Of a stretch of DNA of 64,000 nt, positions 43,095 through 55,784 are shown piece after piece; the first letter of the stretch is position 1; each line of letters opens with the position of its first letter. A program made the translations under genes and the position numbers. The notes beneath the pieces were generated by a model. That model was not told the DNA's origin. It saw nothing but the letters and a program-made list of their open reading frames with translations, and ran no database searches. This stretch comes from Aquatica leii (lineage: Eukaryota; Arthropoda; Insecta; Coleoptera; Lampyridae): contig CM069436.1 in NCBI GenBank assembly GCA_035610365.1, positions 6,996,937-7,060,936 of the forward strand, written 5' to 3'.

Positions 43095-46082
43095 GTAAGC
43101 GATGTACATTTTTTTTAAATAATTAACGACGTCCGTAAACGAAACGGAAGATGCAATAATACAAGTAGCCAAACCCATATCAAATTTAAATAATTTAAAA
43201 ATCAAGTTCTACCGTTATAATTTTAACAATTTTTATCTAACGCGAAAGTAGGTAAACTGGGCTTCACCTGTTATCGACAACTTGATTGAACGCGTTATTA
43301 TTATGCAGGAATTTTTCCGAGCTTCCGTTTGTGCGTAATCACTTTTTAAAGAGAATTATTAGATAATGTTAAATAAACGCGTTAGCATTTACTATATTTT
43401 ATAAAAATAAAAGTGAACTAACGATTGGACTTTCTCTCTCTGTTGAGAACAACGCCTTGTAGACGTTTTTTACGTTAACGAAATAATTAATAGCCATTGA
43501 GGCGTTTTATTAATGAGTTTAAGAATACCAAAGGCAATATAAATTAATTAACGGCGCGTAATCGAAAAATCCGAATACATTATGCAGAAGGTATACCTTT
43601 TGGTACGATTTTCATCTTTTCCTGGGTAATTCCGCGTAGACGGTTATAATCTTGTTCAAACGCAGATAAATCAGTGTGAAGTTAGAGATTGCGTGCTTGC
43701 AAATTTAAACATGAATAAACTGCATTAAAATGGCGCTCTCATTTTATATTCTGCAAGTGTTCCTCGGTATCAAGCACAATCTGGGAAATCGTTGACCTCG
43801 TTCAATTACTATTCTACCTTTTGTATGTACTTAGTTCAACAGTATTGGTGGACTGTTAATGTAACTGTACCTGACGAGTGGCCAGATTGCATCCAAGACA
43901 CTCTCAGGATTCTACCATATTACTTCCTGAGATGATTGCCTCATTTGAATGATTCGCAGCTGTAAGAGACTGCTCCTCGTCTTGCATAATGTACATTTTT
44001 TAGCAAGTCATTCGTATGCGTTTTACGTTTTTGGTTACTTAAGCCAGACTTTGTTAATGCTCGCCATTAAATTCCGTAGCATATTTTTGTTCCACGGTAT
44101 TAATAATGCAAACGGCGAAATCGTTAATTATAAAAATTTTAGTTTATGTGCAAGCATTAAAAATGCTCAATTACTAATTTTTTTATTACATTAATTACTG
44201 TTTTTATGTATACAACTAATTGAAATTAGTATGTATGTTATTCTTTTATTTTAAACTTTTGTACAAATGTTTTTCATGAGCTCGGTACAAAAAAAGTTGA
44301 CGTGCATCTATGTCTAGGGTTTGTGTTAAGATTCCTTAAGATATATTAAAGACAGGTAGACACTAACGAACTTAGTGACGAATGCATTAAAGACAACTTT
44401 AAGTGATGAAACAAAAATGCGAATGAACTGAAGATTTGTAGAACGGTAAAACAGTTTAATTTTGTTAAAACGTTAGTGAACCTGACATTTCACACAAGAA
44501 GTCTGTAGACTATAAGGTATAAATTGGTCGATTGGTCATCTTAAAAATCGGTTTTGTAACATTTTTTTCTACTTTTTATAGTATCGTTCGATACTTCCAA
44601 TCAGTGTAATGTTAGTCGGTTCTTCGCGGTGCACTCGGGATAGCGCTCTTTACTACGTATAGACGTGAACTGAATGACCAACACGAGTTGCTCTGAAGAC
44701 GGATACGTTTTTATCCAATTCCAGCATAGCCTTGATCAACGGTCGAGACGTACCGAATCCCAACGCGGTAGTACTCATGTTTATGCTAATCTTCTGATAG
44801 TCTACAGTGGTGGAACATCCTCCGGTTGCGGACTTGTGTACGATCCCAAACGGGCGCAATAATAACTTTTTTACTAGTGCTGATAAATCGAGATTTATTT
44901 CTGGGGAGAGAGAAACGAACACTGCGAGGCAGCAGAGTAATCCATTTAGTAGCATGGAGGAGACTGCGACGGTGTTTCCTCAAACGTGGTCCGGTAAAAC
45001 GAGTACCCGAGGGAGAAACAAGTCTCCACCTGGGAAATTCGCTATCTGTTATCTCTAATTTACATGATGTCTGCCTATCGGAAGCTTGATAACTAGCTTA
45101 GGCACAGGTTGAACGTCGACTTATTTCGTCATACGAGGAGGTGCTTAGGCTTCTATGCCCACTTTAAATACACACAGCTACCGCTTACATGGAGAGCTGG
45201 TATTCGAGGTGCAAAACTGACCAGCAAAGACCCACCAGAAACAAAGAGTTAGAACGGAAGGTGCCATTCCGTGTTAAGCACTGAACTGCCAACTTCTTAA
45301 TTGAGACTGGGTCGTAGGTCGTACAACCCGCAGTAGGGGTTATTGCAACGCCTGCCGTCCCAGACAGGCACATTACGTTTTATTGACGTCAAAATTATGT
45401 ACGAAACGTCATTAAGACGTCAATGACGTCAGTGTGCTGCCTGGGGTGTAACGGGAACCTGGGGTGCGAGGGTCAGTATCTAAGAATGGCTTTAGTATTC
45501 GCTATAGGTTGCATGGCACTCCGAGCGTGCGAAATACCCCCCGGTGGGGTTGTACAATGATTCCATTTTTCCTCACGTTTTTCGATTTTCCCTGGCTCAA
45601 AAGTCTATAATCAATGAAAAATACTTTCAAATTTTTTAAGTAATATTTTTATAGGTCTCTACATAATCTTCCTTTAAATGTAAACATTTATTATATCGTG
45701 GCACAAACTCATCTATGCCAGTATTTGTGTTCAATTTTCTTGACTTCTTTGTCAGTATTGCATCTCTACTCTGAAAAAAAAATTCTTAAGGTGAAGAAAC
45801 ATATAAAAATCGTTTTGTGCATGGTTAGGGTTAAGGGGCGGATGATTTCTCGATTTTTTTTAGTACTTGCGTCGAAGCGGTTGCGTTAGGTTTTTCGTAA
45901 TCCCTGTAAAATATCATTGGAAGCATCTGCATTTATTATAACTTTTATGCTTCATAAATCCTACGAGCAAGATGATTGGTTTAGCACTGATCCGTCTCGG
46001 ATAATATGCTTTTAAGTTAAAATTTTAATAAAAGATTCATACGTTGCAATATAATGCGTAGTTTTCAATGAAACATACAATC
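43095..46082. other. Intron sequence, one GC-richer island
   Basis: AT-rich except about 44640-45560, which is GC-richer with overlapping short frames on both strands (44653-44955 minus, 44807-45058 plus and others) that carry no motif I know. That island probably derives from a mobile element or LTR, but I cannot classify it. Two perfect TGACGTCA octamers occur at 45384-45391 and 45424-45431. Confidence 0.4.
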
Positions 46083-49000
46083 ATAAGTTTATCCGCTTAC
46101 GTAAATAACACGTTAAAATCAAAAGCAATATTGACGAGCGTAAAGAGAATAAAAAATCGTTATAATAAATCAAAACCCTCACGGGTTATAAATTACACGT
46201 AAAAATCAAACGTTTACAACACGCAAAAAATATTACGTTTTTCCCAACAGTGTTTTTTACGTTTATTAACACGCAAATAATACGTTAAAATAAAACCCAA
46301 TATTGACGACAAAACCAAGACGCGCTTGTCTACATGGGTCATAAATTTAACTTAAAAATCAAAATTTTATAATACCTATTAATTATTACATTTTTTCAAA
46401 CTTTTTTTTTACGTCTATTAACACGCGAATAATACGTTAAAATGGAACGCAATATTGACGAGCTTACGTGAGAATAAGAACTCGGTTATAATAAATCAAA
46501 ACCAAGACGACCGTTTACATGGGTCATAAATTTAACTTAAAAATCAAAATTTTATACGTGAAAATTATTACATTTTTTTCAAATCTTTTTTTACGTCTAT
46601 TAACACGCGAATAATACGTTAAAATGGAACGCAATATTGACGAGCTTACGTGAGAATAAGAAATCGGTTATAATAAATCAAAACCAAGACGACCGTTTAC
46701 ATGGGTCATAAATTTAACGTACAAATCAAACGTTTATAATACATGAAAATTATTACATTTTTTTTCAAACCTTTTTTTAGGTCTATTAACACGCGAATAA
46801 TACGTTAAAATGGAACGCAATATTGACGAGGTTAAGTGAGAATAAGGAATCGGTTATAATAAATCAAAACCAAGACGACTGTTTACATGGGTTATAAATT
46901 TAACTTAAAAATCAAAATTTTATAATACGTGAAAATTATTACATTTTTTTCAAACCTTTTTTTACGTCTATTAACACGCGAATAATACGTTAAAATGGAA
47001 CGCAATATTGACGAGCTTAAGTGAGAATAAGAAATCGGTTATAATAAATCAATACCAACACGACCGTTTACATGGGTCATAAATTTTACGTACAAATCAA
47101 ACGTTTATAATACGTGAACACTATTACGTGTCTTTCAAACTTTTTTTACGTTTATTAATACGCATGTAATACGTTAAAATGAAACGCAATAATAAATTTA
47201 AATAAAAAATTAAACGTTTATAATACGTGAAAATTATTACGTTTTTTTATCAGTGTTTTTTACGTCCATTTATGCGCAAATAATACGTTGAAATGAAACG
47301 CAATATTGACGAGCTTAAGTGAGAATAAAAAATCGGTTATAATAAATCAAAACTATGACAGCGGTTTACCTGGGTTATAAATTTAACGTAAAAATCACAC
47401 GTTCAGATTACGCGAATATTCTTACATTTCTCTCAAACAGTGTTTGTTACGTCTATTAACACGCCAATGATACGTTAAAAGGAAACGCAATATTGACGAG
47501 TTTAAGTGAGAATAAAAAGTCAGTTATAATAAATAAAACTATGACGCCGGTTTACACGGGTCTTAAATTTAACGTAAAAATGAAACGTTCAGATGACTTG
47601 AAGATTATTACATTTCTCTCAAACAGTGTTTTTTACGTCCATTTAACACGCGAATAATACGTTAAAATGAAACGCAATATAAAAAATCGGTTATAATAAA
47701 TCAAAACTATGACGGCGGTTTACCCAGGTCATAAATTTAACTTAAAAATCACACGTTTATAATACTTGAAAATTATTGTTTTTTTCAAACAGTGTTTTTT
47801 TACGTCTATTATCTCACGAATAATACGTTAAAATCGAACGCAATATTGACGAGTTGAAGTGAGAATAAAAAATAGGTTATAATAAATCAAAACTAAGACA
47901 TCTGTTTATGGGGTCATAAATTAAACGTAAAGATGAAACGTTTAGAATACGTGAAAATTATTACGTTTTTATCAGTGTTTTTTACGTCCATTAATACGCG
48001 AATAATACGTTAAAATGAAACGCAATATTGACGAGCTTAAGTGAGAATAAAAAATAGGTTATAATAAATAAAAACTATGACGCCGGTTTACACGGGACTT
48101 AAATTTAACGTAAAAATGAAACTGTTAGTGTTTTTTACGTTTATTAAAACAGAAATAATACGTGAAAATGAAACGCGTTATTGACGAGCCTAAGTAAGAA
48201 CAAAAATAGGTTATAATAAATTTAAACTAAGACGTGCGTTTGTATTGGTCATAAATTTACCGTAAATGTATCAGTGTTTTTTTACGTTCATTAACAACGA
48301 ATAATACGTTAAAATGGAACGCAATAAATAAATCAAAAGACGACCGTTTACGTGGGTTTTAAATTTAAGGTAAAAATCAAACGTTTAAAATACGTGAAAA
48401 TTATTACGTTTCTTCAAACAGTGTTTTTTACGTTTATTAACACGCGAATAATACGTAATATTAACGAGTTTAAGTGAGTACACAAAATCGGTTATAATAA
48501 ATCAAATCTAAGACATATGTTCAAGTGTGTTATTTATAAGTTTAACGTAAATGTAATCGTTCAGCATACGCAAAAATTACTACATTTTCTCTAAACAATT
48601 GGTTATAATAAATCAAAACTACCACGGCGGTTTACATGAGTCATAAATTTAACGTAAAAATCACACGTTTATAATATTTGAAAATTGTTTTTTTCAAACA
48701 ATGTTTTTATCTTCATTAACACGCGAATTTCACGTTAAATTAAAACGCAATATTGACGAGTTTAAGTAAGAATAAAAAATAGATTATAATAAATTAAAAC
48801 TAAGACGTTCGTTTATATCGATCGTAAATTTAACGTAAAAATCAAGCGTTCAGAATATGTGAACATTATTACGTTTCTGTCAGTGTTTTAACGTTCATTA
48901 ACACACGAATAATACGTTAAAATGGAACGCAATATTGACGAGCTTAAGTAAGAATAAAAAGATATCGGTTATAATAAATCTAAATCAAGACGCCTGTTTA

Positions 49001-49990
49001 CATAGGTTATAAATTTAACGTAAAAAAACAAACATTCCGAATACGCGAAAATTATTACATTTTTTTGAAATAACGACGCTCATTTAAACGCGAACAAATG
49101 TTAAAATGAAACGCAATATTGAGGAGCTGAAGTGAGCATAAAAAATCGGTTGTAATAGAGTAAAACCAAGACCCCCGTTTAGCTGGGTCATAAATTTATC
49201 GTAAAAATCAAACGTTTATAATACGTGAAAATTATTACGTTTTTTCAAACAGTGTTTTTTACGTTTATTAACACGCGAATAATACGTTAAAATGAAACGC
49301 AATATTGACGAGTTTAAGAGAAAATCAAAAATCGGTTATAATAAATTAAAACCAAGACGCCGGTTTACATGGATCATAAATTTAACGTAAAAATCAAACG
49401 TTCAGAATACGAGAAAATTATTACATTTCTCTTAAAAAGTGTTTTTACTTTCATTAACACAAGAATAATAAAAATGGTTATAATAAATCAAAACCATGAC
49501 GCTAGTTGACATGGGTCATCAATTTAACGTATAAATGAAACGTTTGTAATACGTAAACATTATTACGTTTCTTTCAGTGTTTTTTTAACGTCCATTAACA
49601 CTCGAATAATACGTTATGATGAGACGTAATATTAACGAGCTTCAGTGAGAATAAAAATGATAATTCAAAATCAAGACGCCGGTTTACATGGGTCATAAGT
49701 TCAACATAAAAATCAAACGTTTATAATACGCGAAAATTATTACATTTCTTTTAAACAGTGGTTTTTACGTTCATTGCCACGCGAATAATACGTTAAAAAG
49801 AAACGTAATATTGACGAGCTTAAGTGAGTATAAAAAGTCGGTTATAATAAATTAAAACCAAGACGCCGGTTTACATGGGTTATAAGTTTAACGTAAAAAT
49901 CAAACGTTTATAATACGTGAAAATGATTACGTTTTTCTCAAACACCGTTTTTTTACGTTCATTAACACGCGAAAAAACCCATTAAAATGA
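46083..49990. repeat. Satellite array, about 185-bp unit
   Basis: About 21 head-to-tail units, each with attaacacgcgaataatacg, then ttaaaatggaacgcaatatt, gacgagcttaagtgagaata and ggttataataaatcaaaacc. Spacing between equivalent acgtctatt words is 172-186 bp in the left third; some units are shortened (for example near 47190, 47675 and 48320). Units diverge towards both ends. No coding potential. The array stops at 49990, where unrelated intron sequence resumes. Confidence 0.92.
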
Positions 49991-52690
49991 CGACTGTATG
50001 TGTGCAGCTATCTTTGTGATTGTTGGTCTAATTCTTCTTTGGGTTTATATTTAAAAAAAATTCTTCTTCCACAGAGCCACACTAATCGAGTTTTACCTGT
50101 TGTAAAAATATTCTCGTACGATTTGCCAAACGAATATCATATCTCATACATACATTTTTGCCGTTTTCAATTCGCAATAAATACGAATAAGCAAAAATGA
50201 CCCATAAAGAATAGATTCGCATAATACGACGACGAACACAAGAAACAAAAAAAACATACCGGGTGATCTTTGTTTAATTTTTCTGCGATTACAGACTCCA
50301 CATGGTTTAAATTGTAGCAGAAATTGTTGCTTATAATTTCAGCTTTTCTTAAAGCGATATAATCCAAGAATAGAGGAACGTAAAATTTAAGTAATAGTTA
50401 CTACATACTACATATTTAGTAATTAAGGTAAAGAAGAACAAATAATTGATAGGAGGTTTCTTTTCTTTTAAAACGAAAACACTTTTGCTATATGTTTTCT
50501 GTTACACCGTTTATGTTTTGGGGGCGTTTTTAAATCATTTAAATTATATATAAGGTATTTAATCAAAGTCAGACATATGATACATTACTTTTCCTTTCAA
50601 TTGCCGTACACCTGCTTGCCACTGAATCACCATATTTGTTAAGTCAATCCGATCGACATTGTCTACTTATATTATGCAAGGCATCCATTGTTATTTCTTC
50701 ATGAATGATCTGTACAAGCTGCTGTTACATTACCATTGAATAATAAAAGTAAAATATGCATTCGCATGTTGAACATTTTTCGTATCGTTTCGGTTCACTC
50801 CTCGTACATATTCTTAATGGTATCTTTCTGTGAAATCTCGATTCGTTTGTGATGGTTTTATCTTGATTGTAATTAGTACGATTTAGTCAATTACGACGGG
50901 AGCTTACTGTTACGTTTTCGTGTTTATTTTTTATAATTAGGTAAATGACGCAGACTTTTATATTACTCAAAAACGTCACGTAGAAACGCCCGGTGTAAAT
51001 GAATCGCTTTTTGCTATTGTAAAACAATTTTATTTGATCTCGCTAAAATTCGCCGCAAAAAAAACCTACAATAGTAAACTATTTTTAATTTTGCTCGTCG
51101 TGTTCTTCTCTTCTTTGACGACCACACTAACATGACAGTGTCCAGAAAAGATTGATTGATTAACGACATTTGTATTCGTTGGTAGCCGTCATAACCCTCA
51201 CTTAATGAATCAAAATTATAGTTCTTACATTATTCATCAATTAAGAATTCATTGAACTATAGATGTTTTTTGGTTCTTCCATCTTTTCGACACGAGGAAA
51301 GATGCCTCGCATTTTTGGACTTTTTTTATTCCGATTGCGTTTACTAGACATACCGTTTGAAATGATCAGACAAGCGGTAATACGTCTGATGATCTACTTA
51401 TCATTGTCCGTTACAGTTCTATTAGAAATTCAGTAGGAACCAGCTTGTTGGTGTTAATGTTTACACCGTTGACACATTCTTGGTTTTTTCGTTTGCATAA
51501 ATGAATATTATTTCCGTGCTTGTTTTTAATTATCTATTAAAACCTGGTTAAAGTCTTTATTCTTTTAAAGCTTAATTGGTTATTAAGAACACAGCAGGAT
51601 ATATAAAGGAATAGAGAAACAAAAGTTTAAGAGAGGATCGTAAATTGGATTCCAAGATTGATTTGAATTTTTGTGTCTTTCTACTTTTTCGATTTTATTT
51701 GGCCAGTTAGTTGTCTCAGCGAGCACATCGATACGAATAATCTCTGGTCTGCGTGAAAATCGGCCCTGGCATCATTTCTACTGATTCTTGTCTAATTTGA
51801 CTTTCTGAATATGGCCTCCGTTTTCCTCTATCACCCACTGTTTTTGGGCCGATTATTTTCTGGCCATGAGTTTGATTTGGAGAGAGGAAATGTATTATTT
51901 TAGCCTTTAAATTTCTTCTAAGGGATTGGAGAGGTGAAAACTCTTAAAACATGAACATTTGCACTAAGGAGGTAGATTGGAGAGGAGGATTAGTTCTCTC
52001 TAAAGTTATGAAAATATAAATATAAAAATTTCACTTAGCCTTCAGTTCCTCCCTACCTTTTTCTAAACAACCACATATAGCAACACTTTTGGCTAAAGAC
52101 GGGTGTGGAGTGAGCAAGAAAGTTTTTAAGATTTGCTGGACCACGTTAGCGCTCCCAATACCTCGCACGCACAGGTCTGTGCAGGAATTTTTATGCTTTG
52201 CTAGTTTAAACTTGCATTGTTCTTGTCACTAAAACCCCGCATTGTAAACTCTACGTTGTTTAGTACATCACATTTCTCCTGATCGCAGAGTCAACTAATC
52301 ATTATTCTAGACGGAGATTCTGCGTTTCAAAGTTGTTTAAATGGTGTAAAACGGTTGACATTTTTCTACTTAGACTTTTTCCAAGTAAATTATAGTACGT
52401 GAGTGAGTTGTGATTAATATCGGGCATTGATACACTGTTATGCCATGCAAATAATAATAATAATCCCGATAGTTTCTGATATGTTTGCAGAGAATTGACT
52501 TTGAAAGTTGGCGATTAGGAGAAGAATTGGGTTCCAACAGATTGGTATACTGATGGTTTGGCGCGAAACTCATCATCTTACAGATTTTTACTCTTGTCAA
52601 AAGTTTAGCCCTTCAGCTCGTAAGACTGTCTTACAACAAATTCTTCGGAATCCCAGTGCTCCCAAAAACTACAGCCTAAACCATCAAACG
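49991..52690. other. Intron sequence without recognised features
   Basis: AT-rich. Short frames at 50000-50367 and 52370-52762 have no clear domain, except that the latter grades into the fragment that follows. Confidence 0.4.
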
Positions 52691-53130
52691 ATACATCTAC
52701 CCATGATGACCAGTGGATTTACCTTATCGACAACATCACCTTACGAAGTTGGAATTGAATGATCTCGCCAGGGATTTGGAGTTACCTCTCGATTTCCTTT
52801 TACGTGTCTAGACAGTCAACCTTGAAATTAGTTTTTCGGAATATTAATGTTTAATGTTCCACCCTAATTTAAAGGCATCGATGATGAACTAAATATGCTA
52901 TATGACTCAGACAAATGGAGACTTTTTATAGACTCGTCAAGGATAAACTTCTAAGTTTCCTGTTCACTAATAGGAATAAGTTACCGGCTGCATACTGTGT
53001 GAATATGAAGTAAACGTACCAAAACAATGATACAGTTACGAAGAACGGTTCTATCGAGAGATCAATAAGTTCGTGTGGAGATTTACACGAAAGTGGAATG
53101 CGAGCATGTTGGCAGAATATTGCTAGTCTT
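52640..53130 (+). pseudogene. Fragment of a many-copy insect repetitive protein
   Basis: In shifting frames: a stretch like LNDLARDLELPLD (about 52750-52790), DSDKWRLFIDSSRINF (about 52907-52955) and LFTNRNKLPAAYCVNMK with TYQNN (about 52970-53030). These blocks match the order (ELNDLxRDLxLP; ENWRLFIDSSKxSLKAVLLHNGN; HSVxMKExYEN) of an uncharacterised protein found in great numbers in insect genomes and probably transposon-borne. Stops throughout. Function unknown. Confidence 0.5.
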
Positions 53131-54074
53131 TGTTACGAGACACTTCTACTTGAGGGTACAAAAAGAAAGCAAGCATCGAATGAAGATATTTATTTATTAT
53201 TTTTTACATTTATACATTATCACCTCTCTAAATCAAAATTCATAACCATAATTATAGAAAGGTGACAGAAAAGGGGGAACGGGATCTCTGAAAACGGTGG
53301 GAGATGAGGGATATTCTTTTGTTTTACCCTTTTTTCTTATTGCAGTTGTGATGTAACCCACTCGCGTTTGAAGTTTAAAACCCGCGAACAAACAAAAAGT
53401 AGCGACATCTCGCTGTGGCTGTGATCGTCGCTACCCCCCCCCCCTGTTACGTGGTATTAAGTTCGTTATACACTGCTTACTCTCGATATGTGGGAAGGCT
53501 GTAATAGGTTAAATAAAACACACAATAAAAAAATGAATCGTAATTTTTATTCGAATTGAACTCTTTAAATTTTAACCGAGACCGTGCCTGTTCGGTGGGA
53601 ACCGTCGTAGGAGGGAAAGAACAGAGCGAAGAAACCCCTCCGGTTCTTAAACTGAGTGTTAATACAAATAAACTACATAATTTGGATATACAAAACAACA
53701 ACTGTTATAAAGAATCAGCTAATATATTATATGATAATGAGTAAAAGAAATTACTCGTCTTTTAAGTACTTTTAGCAAGTATGGCAACACGGCGAAACTA
53801 ATAGAAGCTTGGCAACAAAGCAATGTAAACTGAAAAGTGAGGTTAACTAGGGAGTAGTGTTTCGCACGTTACTATTATCATTTATTATGGAAGTTTTACT
53901 AGTAAACTAACTTCCTTTGAAGATATTATGTTGCAAGATACAGCATAAAAAGAAGTAAATTATGAATTAATAAAAGCCAACTGCATAAATGCTTCGGCTA
54001 TACTTTTTAGCAGGCGACGAATAAATTACGTTTTGGGTCGAATCAAAATAAGACAGTAGCAGATTAAATTAACA
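53131..54074. other. Intron sequence without a gene
   Basis: Contains an 11-nt C run near 53434. Starting tgttacgtgg at 53445, with an aataaaa-type signal at about 53513, the sequence could be the edge of an LTR, but no second boundary was found. The mirrored frames at 53477-53744 are most likely chance. Confidence 0.35.
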
Positions 54075-54115
54075 AGTAATTATGTACGTTAATGTAATAG
54101 CGAAGGCTTCCACGG

Positions 54116-54160
54116 CCAGATTCTAAACTAAGTAGAAGTTCTACTTAGTTTAGAATCTGG
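54116..54160. repeat. Perfect 20-bp hairpin
   Basis: ccagattctaaactaagtag (54116-54135), loop aagtt, then its exact reverse complement (54141-54160); one further G-C pair extends it outward. Confidence 0.9.
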
Positions 54161-54349
54161 CTTGGTTCACAAGTTGATTACCTAACTCGGTAGTGGTTCT
54201 TTGTTAGATTTTCGTTTGCTTTTTCAGGTTATCGTTTTCTGTCTTACATTTTCATAGTTTAGGTTATGGCTTGTTTTACAAGTGGATAACCTAACTTTTG
54301 AGAAGTTCTTAGTTAGATTTCGATTGCTTGTTTGAGTTTTGCGATTTAT

Positions 54350-54405
54350 CTCACGCCCTGATGAAGCCCCTTACGAAAGTGGGCGAAACTTTGGCAGCTT
54401 CGGTT
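54350..54405 (+). ncRNA. Hammerhead-ribozyme-like core, degenerate
   Basis: CTGATGA at 54358-54364 and CGAAAC at 54384-54389 are the two conserved hammerhead boxes, with a GCCC/GGGC stem II between. A gcagc-ttcg-gttgc stem-loop follows. An extra A next to CTGATGA must be bulged, and stem I and the cleavage triplet are not clear, so activity is doubtful. Penelope-like elements are known to carry such ribozymes. Confidence 0.4.
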
Positions 54406-54547
54406 GCAACTATGACACGGTCCAAACCCGGAAGACATTCTAATGTTAGTAATTATGTACGTTGCTCATTTTATTGTAACCTTTTTCAGATAAATGAAAT
54501 TACACCGTCAATCTAGAAGTTAGAATGTCGTGAGTTTAAATAAAATG

Positions 54548-55190
54548 TTCTGATAACAGGTTCAAATCCCGACACATAAACACATGCACGTACATCATCA
54601 CATTAAACTGAAAAAGGGTTAGTTAACCGACGGCCTATCGGTGGGTACTGAAGTTCTGGGATACGGGTGCAATTCAGCTATTAGTTGATTGGTCGAGACA
54701 AACAAATAAGGGCCAAAAATACACATATAATACACAAAATACACATATAATAAACACACAATAATATCAAACAAATTTTATAAAATGTAGGGCCCATTAT
54801 CATGGAAGCAACCTACCGCGACTTTAATACATATATCGAAGCAGGCACTTGTCTATATCATAGATTCAAGATAAGCTACTTCACAAAAAAAATACACAGG
54901 GTCCTCATAGTATGAGAACTACCTGCAGCCACATGATGTATGCCCCTCACGGTAAATAAAATGATATGTTTACATTCGACAAGGCAATTCAAACAACGGT
55001 CTTTACACCAGTTAACGTACATATGGTTCTTTCCAGTCATGAAGGTATGAATATCATAGTATAAAACAATTCTAACTTCTAGCAATTTGAGCAATTCATA
55101 AAACACACGAGCAATGAGCAAACAAAAGAAAGTTACAATAAAACGAGCTCCGTTATTCGGGTACGCGACTTGAGTAAGTTTACACTTCAT
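54548..55190 (+). repeat. Interspersed repeat family A, copy 2
   Basis: Colinear with 32385-32930. It contains ggttcaaatcccg (54567-54579), which fits an RNA polymerase III B box, so the family may be a tRNA-derived SINE or end in tRNA-like sequence. No A box was found. The minus-strand frame 54876-55190 has no known domain. Confidence 0.5.
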
Positions 55191-55780
55191 AAAATTTCAA
55201 TTGTAAAATAAAATCGTTTTGTTTAAACACAATTTTTAAAAGAAAACATAAATTGGCAGAGAAAAATAAAAGAAATATAACAGGGAAAGTAACGGTACTA
55301 TAAAATGGCGACCCACGCTAGCTTTTCAAACAAAGGAAACAATTGTAAAAACTACCCTGGTTTCCGTTTACAGCACAAATACAAAAACAGACAGACTTAC
55401 ATGGATTATAATTATTCTACATACATACCTAGCAAGTTACAAAGATTGACAAAACAAAAACACAAATTATACAAAGAAACTTTTCAGGGTGAAAACGTAT
55501 TGCCATCTCGAACAAAATTCACCCCTTAAGATTCCGACCGTTTCCCGGGGTCGTATCTTTTAAAAGCTTCACACTCTTCTAAGAAACACATGCGCGTTTT
55601 CAGATTTTTAGTTTTCGTTGTTTTTTTTCTTCGCTAGTAGACGATGTAATTTTACATGTCTTTAAGGATTTAAATTTAAATTGGTCTCACGGTATTAATT
55701 TATATTTGAATATATATTGCTTTTTTATGTGGGGATAGAGAATTCACTTCGGCTCGAATGAGAATGAACTACGAGGATTA
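55191..55780. other. Unassigned intron sequence
   Basis: The plus frame 55305-55529 (75 residues, rich in Lys, Tyr and Gln) has no domain I recognise. Otherwise AT-rich. Confidence 0.35.
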
Positions 55781-55784
55781 AAAT

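Larger units (their letters stand above)
54075..54463. mobile_element. 357-bp Penelope-like mini-element with 16-bp TSD
   Basis: agtaattatgtacgtt occurs at 54075-54090 and 54448-54463. Between them (54091-54447): ggcttccacggcc, as at Penelope ends; a perfect 20-bp hairpin (54116-54160); two related roughly 100-bp units starting near 54158 and 54267; and a hammerhead-like core (54358-54389). No protein is encoded. It resembles a solitary Penelope pseudo-LTR or a non-autonomous ribozyme-bearing retroelement. Confidence 0.65.

Noticed and set aside
44640-45560. A host gene in the GC-richer island
   Set aside because: Short mirrored frames on both strands, no splice-consistent frame and no recognisable domain.
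53445-53760. A second solo LTR starting tgttacgtgg
   Set aside because: No matching ca end or target duplication could be located.
54567-54579. A tRNA gene
   Set aside because: Only a B-box-like word; no A box and no cloverleaf could be folded.
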